Source: Capitulum mitella (taxonomy: Eukaryota; Arthropoda; Thecostraca; Pollicipedomorpha; Pollicipedidae). From it: a DNA stretch of 64,000 nucleotides. The notes under the pieces were generated by a model. The model saw nothing but the letters and a program-made list of their open reading frames with translations. It was not told the origin of the DNA and searched no databases. The stretch lies in NCBI GenBank assembly GCA_030062745.1, contig CP099846.1, positions 19,687,621 to 19,751,620 on the forward strand. Direction: 5' to 3'. Of this stretch, positions 39,001-48,000 are shown one piece after another. The first letter of the stretch is position 1, and each line of letters begins with the position of its first letter. Position numbers and translations under genes: made by a program.

Positions 39001-42000
39001 TTCACAAACAGATAAATTTAGAACAATATTTGATGAGTGAACAACGAGTATTGCTAACAATTTCGTATTTTCCAACGCATCCGATCCAGGCGTTCACCTG
39101 AGCTGTCCGATCCAGGAGAAGTTGTTGACGTCCGTGACGCCGTCTTTCACCATCTGCTGGACGACGTCCCGCGCGTGCACTTCGATCACGATTAGGGCCG
39201 ACAGAATGTTCCTCTGCAGACCCGTCAGGTCGGTCTTGATCAGATTACGCAGGTCATCCAGCTGCTCCAGCTGCAGCTCGTACCTAAAGATGAGTGGACC
39301 ATCATGGCGCCATGGATCGCTGAAGCATGACGCATGACGCTGAAGGCGCTGTGGATCATCACGGAGCACACATTGAGTGATGGCCATTTTTACGGCGCAT
39401 TTTAAATCGGCAGCCTTTGCGCCGGCGCCGGTACCGGTGCGGCATCAGTCTGCCTGAGGAGCACGGCCGTCTGATCAGCCTCGTTACCCGTCCTTGAGAG
39501 CGCCGGCCGCAATCGCCTGGTCGGTGTTGGCCGACCAGACGCTCTGGCAGCCGGCGATCACCAGCTGTCCGGGCCACTGGAGCACCCAGTCGGGCCGGCC
39601 CTCCTCTGTGTACGCCGCCAGCGCCTGAGACAGCTGGTCCCTCAGCGATCCGCGCATGGTGGCCTCCACCTGAGCGTTGCACGGTCAGGAGCACGTCAAC
39701 AGAGGGTACACTGACCTCTACATGAACATCACACAGCCATCGGTGTGTGATGCATGCATCGGTGCATCACAAGATCGATCATCACAATGCATCGGCAAGA
39801 GACTTGGTGGCCTCCACTTGGGTATCACCCAGTCAGGACTACAGTAACAAGTTTGGACATTACAGTCAGAACTGCATCATCAGATGGAATCAACATGATG
39901 GCCTCCACCCGGGCGTCACACAGCCATAAAACACCGCCAGGGCAGACACAATGGCATCCGCCTGGGTATCACTTAGTCAGGACCACATCGCCAGAGCAGG
40001 CATAATGGCGTTTGTCAGAGCTTTCTACAACAGTCAGGCAGGGCAGCAGGACAAAGACCACGCACATGAAATAAGAATGGGACAAAAGTCCAATTACAGA
40101 CAGCATATACTGAACCTCAAATTAAACTAAAACCTTAGAAAGGCACAGCTCTTTCACCTAACAGATCGCCATAATATTAATTAGGTAACTTAATCTGGGG
40201 GCCTCCGTGATTGAGCAAGTAAGGAAGACATGTTACTTTTCCTAAAACTGGAAACTGTACATGGAATGGCTTTGAAAGCGGAATGTAAAAATATCCCACT
40301 TCCTCAATCCTTTTCCTCTCCTCTCTGTTCTTCTCGGCAAATCGCCTAGGGTCTCATGAAAACTTACATGCAGCAACCAATCCTCCACGTTACCGCGTGG
40401 GTACATGGGCTCATGGAATGGCACTATCTCGCCATCTGCAGAGGACATGGCCGTGATCTGTAGGTCCTCCTGTACATAAAAAGGCACATGATAGAGTGTT
40501 GAAGCCGCTCACTGGCATGTCACGTCCTTGCGTTTTGATCATTGTTGAGGTTTAACGTGTCAAGACCCAAGAACTTAGAAGACAACGAAAACGCGACGTG
40601 CGGAAAAGGAGTAAACTATTGGCTTGGATGCTGGTAAAAGGACCTCACTATCATTGGTGGAACATTCGTACGAACTGGGAGGGGTTCTTTCATATTCAGG
40701 GAATCTAACGTAAGGCTTGTTGGGCTTAGCGGGAAAGAAGTCATTCATTATCACAGTTTAGTCATCGTTATCAAGTTTCACTCCTGAACGGGATAACCTA
40801 AGCAATTCGTGTCAACATTTCAACGAATGTGCAAAACGATTGTGAAATACCATTCCCTCGGCCTTGCACTTACCTCAAAGGTAAGACGGGATATGCTTTC
40901 GAAACATTTCTTCAGGTGAGGCTGGACTGCTCTTGGGTTCCTCGTCTGCGACAAAATCTCCAACAGTTCCTCGTCACTCAGGAAGAAGAATCTCGGGAAT
41001 GCCATCCTCTTGGTTTCCAGGTATTCACTCAGGCCTTTCTGAACCTGGTAAACAGCACCAAGGCGTCAGCATTACAGTCCCACATGCCTTTGGTTGTATT
41101 CATTGCAATATATATATATATATATATGATATAGCGCATGGAAGACAGCCATCACCCATCCGACAATATCTTTTGGCAGAGGGATAACTAGCCTGCATGA
41201 GCAGGTAAAAGCAATGAAATGCCGCGTAACGCAATTTGTTCTAGAAATGTGATCTAAAATGATGCTGTGTGCATACTCTGTCCGCAGACCTGTTCTCTCA
41301 GAGGTTTTGCGAAGGTGACGTAGTGGACGTACCTGATCAAGTAGATGGTTACAGTCTCGCAGCTTGTCCAGCAGCCTCTGATCGGGACACAGCTCCATCA
41401 CCTGCTGGTTATCCATTGCTTTCTTCATGATCTTCTTCCATGTTTGCTCCATGGTCTTGTAGCGTTTGGACTCGACTGGCAGCTGCCGACTGATGTCGTC
41501 ACTGCTGAATATCGGCTCCAGATACAGCCAGGACCGCTGGCAGTTCACCCACTCGTCAAACACGTCCTGTACTAGCATCAGCATCTTCTCCCACTGCGTG
41601 ATCCGCTCCTCAAACGGCGCCTTGTATGGAGAGAACACCATTGACTGTGTCATCACGATGTGGTCGTCCAGTAGCTGGTAGGCCTCGTCGCTGAACTTGA
41701 GGATCGAGTGTCCGGTGTCCTTGTACGGCACAATTTCCAGCGCCATCGCCTTCCACTCGGCCTCCATCTTGTCCAGCGCCTGCTCGATGCTGTACTCCTT
41801 GCCGGCGATCTCGCCTACCTCGGCAATCTGGTCAGTGTAGTTCTGCAGGCCCATCTCCAGGCACTTCGAGAACGTCAGTGTCGCCTTCGGCACGATCTTG
41901 ATGCCGATGAGCTCGGAGAGATGCTCCCAGTGCCGGTGACGCATACCAGGATTCCTCAGACCCATGATGAGCGGGATGTGCGGCTTGAACGCCTCGATCT

Positions 42001-45000
42001 GGTCGCTGATGTCCTCGGCAACTTTCTTGATAGCCGGCATCTCCTCGAAATTCTTGACGGCTTTATGCATGGTCTTGAACGCCTCGGTGACGTTGCGCTC
42101 GATGCCCTCGGCGTCCACGCCCTGCAGCGGGTCGTTCATCCAGCCGTCCTGCCAGCGCAGCCAGTCGCTGGCCGTCAGCCAGAGTGCGCGGTACGGCTCG
42201 CAGTCCTTGATCAGCTTGGCGATGTTGTCGTACGGAGTCACGTCCATGCCGAACAGGCGCTGCCTCTGGTTCAGCAGCTGGCCGGTCTCCTTGCACTCGT
42301 TAAGTCCCTTCCAGACGCGACGCACCTCGTTCGCCACCTCGTGCGCCTTGCTTATGTCGTTGAACGCGGTCATGCCGGCCACCAGCATGGTCAGATTGTC
42401 GACCTTGTCGTTGAGAGCCGCCTGGTCGGCAAGCTGCCGCTCCTTGAACTTGTCCTCCTCCTCCAGCAGGCGATCTGTCGACTCCTCTACCAGCTGGTCG
42501 ATCTTGTATGGCCAGAACAACATGTCCCACTTTGCGCTGAAGTCTCCGTTCGAGAGAGGATGGTAGAACTCATCTATCACGTCATAGTCCTTCAAGAACC
42601 TGGCGGTGTTGTCCCTTTCCGTGTGAACCAGCTCCGGGATCGTGTCCATGAACTCCCTTACCTCCGTAACGTCCTCCATCTTTGAGCACTTGGCCGTCAT
42701 TTTGGCGGCCATCTTCATGTAGTTCCTGTTCACCTCCTCGGCCTGTTCCAGGAGGATGGCAGCCAGCTTGTCAAGCGTCGCGTCGATCAGCGCCTGCTTT
42801 TTATTCAGCAACGCCGTGCGCAGAGTGTCCGTGTTGACGAAGAACGGGCCGATGGTAACAGAGGCTGGTATAGCTTTCTCAGTTTCGTCATAGTCGGCCC
42901 TCAGGGCGGCGACGTCTTCCTCAAAGTTTTGCGCCGTCGCCTCTTCGTCGTATCTCTCGGTCAGGTAGCTGTTGATATCCAGATTGTTGATCCACACATA
43001 CCTGGAGTAAGCGTTGGCGTAGGCGCGCATCGGGATGGCGATTGTTTTCATGGCCAGCTCCAGGCGATCGCGTAGCACGGTGATCTCGGGGTTCATGAGG
43101 CCGATGGAGCTGAGCGGGGTGCGGTCGGGCCAGAAGATGTTGTCCAGCACGAGGGGCTCCAGCGGCGGCACTTCGTGTGTCACAGTCACGCCGTGCTCGA
43201 ATACGGAGAGCATCATCGCCAAGAAGCGGTCCAGGTTGGTGGAGAACGTCGGACCGTTATCGTCAATTTGAAGTTCGACGTAGAAGAACGGCGCCGCGGA
43301 GCCCACCAGTGGGTTCTGAGTCAGGTCATCTCCCCACTCGAATTCCTCCGTGCAGGTCAGGAACTTGCCGCACATGCTCTCTATGACGCTGACAAGGGCA
43401 CTGCAAGAGTCCCTCGCCAGGAAGCGCAGTGAGTCCTGCATCATTACTTTGATCAAAGCCAGGATCTTGCACAACTTGGACATGCAAAATATTTCCCATT
43501 TTTCGATAAACAGGTCAAACCAACCCTTACCGACACCCTGGAGGTTGTTGTGAAGGTGGTCGCGGAACCTTGCTAACCAGATGGTCTTCAGATAGGTCAG
43601 CACCTGCTCGTGAGAATTCATTTGAACCGTTTCGAAGTCGTCGATCTTGAGTGGCTTGGCAAGTTTTAATGTGAACAGCTGCATTTCGCGCACTTTCAGG
43701 CACTCCACATTGACGCCCTGCATGGCGAATATTGCTTCCTTCTGCGTCAAAATACTCAGCACCTTCATGATACGCAACGTTTCCACGAAATCAATGTCAT
43801 ATTCCCCGGTCTTGCAGAAAGTCTTCTGGCCCTGCAGCGGATTCTGCTGCGGTGGTGGATGCACCTTGACAATATTTCGCAGCTTCTCGTCCCTGTACAG
43901 GGCCGTGTCCAGGATCAGCCTGTTCTGGTACCGCATGTAGTCCAGCTGAAGCTCGTCCTGCAGCTCCAGGATTCGGTCGTTGCAGCTGCTGACTTTTAGG
44001 GGCCGACCGGGTGTAGATCTCAAATAGCCAAGGATTCTTGTCACCTGGAACAGAGCGCTGTCAGTAACAAGGCAGAACAGCCAAGAACAACTTTTTATGG
44101 ATACTGTTCACACTTAACTGATAAATTTGGCAGCTCAAGCTTACGTGCACAGTAAAGCGCTCCGCGGTTCGCAAACATAATACTGTGTGCGCGTCAACGT
44201 GCCCACTTTCAAATGCTCTTTATTAAAGCACTGAGTGCTGAACATTGCTGCAATAAGCGCTCGGCTTTTGCGATGCTGCTATTTTGGGTGTCTGCTTTTA
44301 AGTTCGTCTCCTTTTTGGTACGTTCAGGTGATCATCACGTCGTGAACGAATTGCTTAGAACGCAACACGCCGATGAGCAGGATTCGAAAATCATGTCGTC
44401 GTCAATATTCAAGCGAGGTCACAGAATCCTGGTTTCCAGTTTTGGGTGAGTTAAGTTAAGTTACGTAAGTTACGCTTAAGAGCTATAAGCATCTTAAGCG
44501 TACTACTCCAGGTACCTGGACGCACCTGATTGATGTCCAGCTGGGTCACGAAGGACGTGGGCATACAGTCAACGTAAAGGTGATATCGCAGCCAGTCGTG
44601 CAGAAGCTTGCGCAGTTCGACGGCTGCCAGCACGCGCTGACAGAACCTGTTGGGGTCTTCCGCGCAGAACATTACGTAGATGCGCGGCAGCAAGAAGTAC
44701 TCCTGCAGGTCGCAGCGGCGTAGCATGTACAGCTGACGCACGGGGTGGTAGCCGATGACGGCGGCCGGCGTCCACACGTGAGGCCCGCTGGACATGGTGA
44801 AGATGATGCGCTTGGCGGTGCGCACCTGGGACACCGGGTCCGTGGCGAGCGAGAGCTTGCGGGTCTGCTTCTCCTCGGGCAGCAGGGCAATGGCCGGCAC
44901 CGGGTGCTGCACGCCGTCCTCCAGCGCCGTAGTCAGCCACTCCTCCGGCAGGCGCTCGTCGAAGGACGTGTCGTCGAACCAGTGAAGCGGAAGGATGCGT

Positions 45001-48000
45001 GCTCGGCGCACGTCCACTTCAGAGTCAAGGCCGTGGGTGGACCTCAGCGGTTCCAGATCTTCGAACTCCTCTGAGCTCTCGCTGTCACTTTGGTCGTCCC
45101 CCACGTGGTCCCCGCCCCCGTTTCCTCCCTTTTCTTCGGCTTCGTCGTCCTGTTCTGCGGTGGCCTCCAGAATAGACCGCTTTGGATGATCCTTGCCCAG
45201 CTCTTCTACGGCAAAAGATTTCCTAAGAGGATCATCTTTAGAAAACCTGTAAACCTCTATGGCAACGTTTTCGCTTATAGAATAGCGCTTTGGGCCAATG
45301 GGCTTTCTCGTATCTGACGGTTTCTGAGAATCTCTCTTCCTGAGAATGGATTTCTTCCTCGGCTGGTCTTCGTCGTTCTCATCCTCATCATGCGCCTCTT
45401 CATCATCCTCATGTCCCTGGGCCTCTCCGTCAGCTCCTTGCTCTCCTGACGTCACCCTTTCGGAGGCCCTGAAATCGTCAGGAGGAGATGCAGTTGTGGG
45501 TTCTGTTTCGACGTCGCCGGGTTCTCCATCTTGCTGATCCCCAGCACCGCCTTCAGGACTTGATATAGTGGTATCTTGAGCCGTCTTTCCGTTTCCTGGG
45601 GCCGGAGTGTCGGCCCTCTGGCTTTTAGCCGAGCCCCCAGAGCCGGACTGCTTACTCTTTGCAGAACCTGCCCCAGAATGATGACTTTCTGCAGAATTTT
45701 GTGCGTTAGAATCTTTGCTTTTAGCGGAACCATCTTTACTAGATTCGTTACTCTTGGCCGAACCTTCTTTGCTTGAACGTTTACTCCCCGCAGATCCCTC
45801 GGCACTTGAGTGCTTGCTCTTAGCGGAACCTCCCCCACTTGAGTGTTTACTTTTGGTAGACCCATCTTTATTAGAATGATTGCTCTTTGTGGAGCCTTCC
45901 TCGCTTGAATTCTTACGCTTTGAGGCGCCTTCCCCGCTTGAATGCTTACTCTTGGCCGAGCCTTCTCCGCTTGAATGCTTACTCTTCACGGAACCCTCCC
46001 CACTGGAATGCTGGCTCTTTGCAGAACCCTCTCCACTGGAGTGCTTACTCTTGGCGGAACCTTCTTCGCTGGAATGCTTGCTCTTAGCCGAGCCCTGCTT
46101 TTCCGCACCTTTCTCGGAGCCGGCCGAGTGGCTACGCCTGTCCTTGCCACTGCCCCTGCTGCCGGAGCCGGGCGCCACCGACTTCCGCGTGGGCCGGCGG
46201 CTGCCGCGGCGCGGGACGTACATGGACTGCCGCTTCACCTGGCTGACCATGTCGTCGCTGTCGTAGTCGAGAAGGCTCTCCCCGCTCAAGTATTCCTCCT
46301 CCTCCTCGGAGAGGTACGACTCGTCCGAGTCGACGCCCGACTGGGGACGGTCGGCCAGCATGCCAGCCATCACCTGCACGTAGAAACGGTCGTCAGCGAC
46401 GACCGCCGGTTAACCCTCATCGGGCCGGCCCCGGATCCACCTTGGCCGGGCCGGGCGGGGCTCGGAACGCTCCCGAAAACCTCGACGCGACTATCCGTGT
46501 CACAGAAGGAAAAAATACGGCTAAAAAAGTCTTAGTGAGACTAAAAGATCTCGTTCATATAATTATTTTACCAAGTCACTGTTGTGGTATTCAGGTTGCC
46601 GGAAGTCGTCTTAGGTCCAAGTATTTGGGGTTTGAGTAAAAACGTTCATAATGAAGCATTATGTGTGACTGCAAAATGGTAAAGAGCAAAAGAAGGCCTG
46701 CTTTATCTATCTTGTGCAGCCAAAGGAAACTTCACATCAAATTTGATTATTTCAGAGGGGATGAAAATGAAGGAGAAATTTTGGGCGGACAAGGGCGGCA
46801 ATATTGCTCAATGTGTGGAGGCGTGTTTTCGCTGAAATACGCCGCAAACGTGTCTGGTAGGCATATCATGGGAGATACGCCTACCAGACTATAAAGGAGA
46901 TATAACTACCACTCATCACATTAAGGCCAAACAAAGTCAATCTAGGTTAACGTTTTAAAGCCGATGAACCGTACAAATCTGGTGTCTGTGGTGTCATCTG
47001 CTGCATTATAACTGATCAGAAACAAAACAGAGTGACATCCTATAACACCTATTAATATAGTGTTCCTCACGTCACTGATGCCCGATATCATTTTTGCACG
47101 CAAATCGCTTGGGCATCGTGCCTACAATTTAAGGTCTTAATTCATAGGGATTTTTTGCGATGGAAATACTTTTCGCTTGGCGACCAAACATAAGAGAGCT
47201 AGTGAGCAGTACAAACTGTGTAGAAGGACGCAACAAACACAGAACATAACAAGCATTGCTGTGTGTGTGTTTTAACTTCAGAACCGCTGAAACAGACCAA
47301 CAATCTCAACAACGAACGTAAAAAAGCAAAAAGTTTACTTGTTCTTGAACTGACTTGACTTGACTTTATCTAATCTGGTGTCAATTACCTTGAGATTGCC
47401 ATAAAAAAGTCTCGATATAGCTGTTGCGTCTATCATGTAATAATGTAGGAGGTGCTTCGTCAATCCATACGTCTCACGGATATGAAGCCAGTCCATCTTT
47501 TTCGGAACATAGTGATGTGGCTACTGCAGATAAATCTCTCCCTAACTATTGACCTTGGATGACAACGAATTTAAAAAAAAACTTGAACGCGGTGTAAAAT
47601 GGATGCATGAAAAGATACTCAAGTTTCGTGCATCTGAATCTCTGCGTATTTGGCTATCTTAAAAAGAAAACAAACGTAGGAGAGTTCCCTTGAACCCTGC
47701 GTTCGGCGTTAATCTTCGAACAGTGTTAACAGCCCGGAAGCCAATCGAGAGACGCCAACTATCAGTGGTCGTCTCGGAACTTTGAAGATGCCAACGGAGG
47801 CTTTTATGTGTTCTACATTGAAGACATCTCATTGTCTTCTAAAATGTAATAAAGATAAGCCATATTTATGAGACAAAATTAAGTTGCAATGTCGTTACCC
47901 ATCAACACTGTCCCGTGGACGCCGGCTCAGTGCTCACCTCCTCCAGGGTTGGGACGTTGGGCACCAGGTTGCGGGGCGGCGGCGGCTCGGCGCACGGGTC

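Noticed and set aside
41072-41332. Continuation of exon 5 frame past 41333
   Set aside because: Open by chance for 86 codons into intron 5; the donor CAG|GTACGT and the match to exon 6 show where the exon ends.
44451-44525. Continuation of exon 4 frame past 44526
   Set aside because: Intron read-through; donor CAG|GTGCGT and phase-0 join to exon 5 fit DNAH1.
45610-46094. CRISPR-like regular repeat
   Set aside because: Units are contiguous 33-bp coding repeats without spacers, inside a eukaryotic exon.
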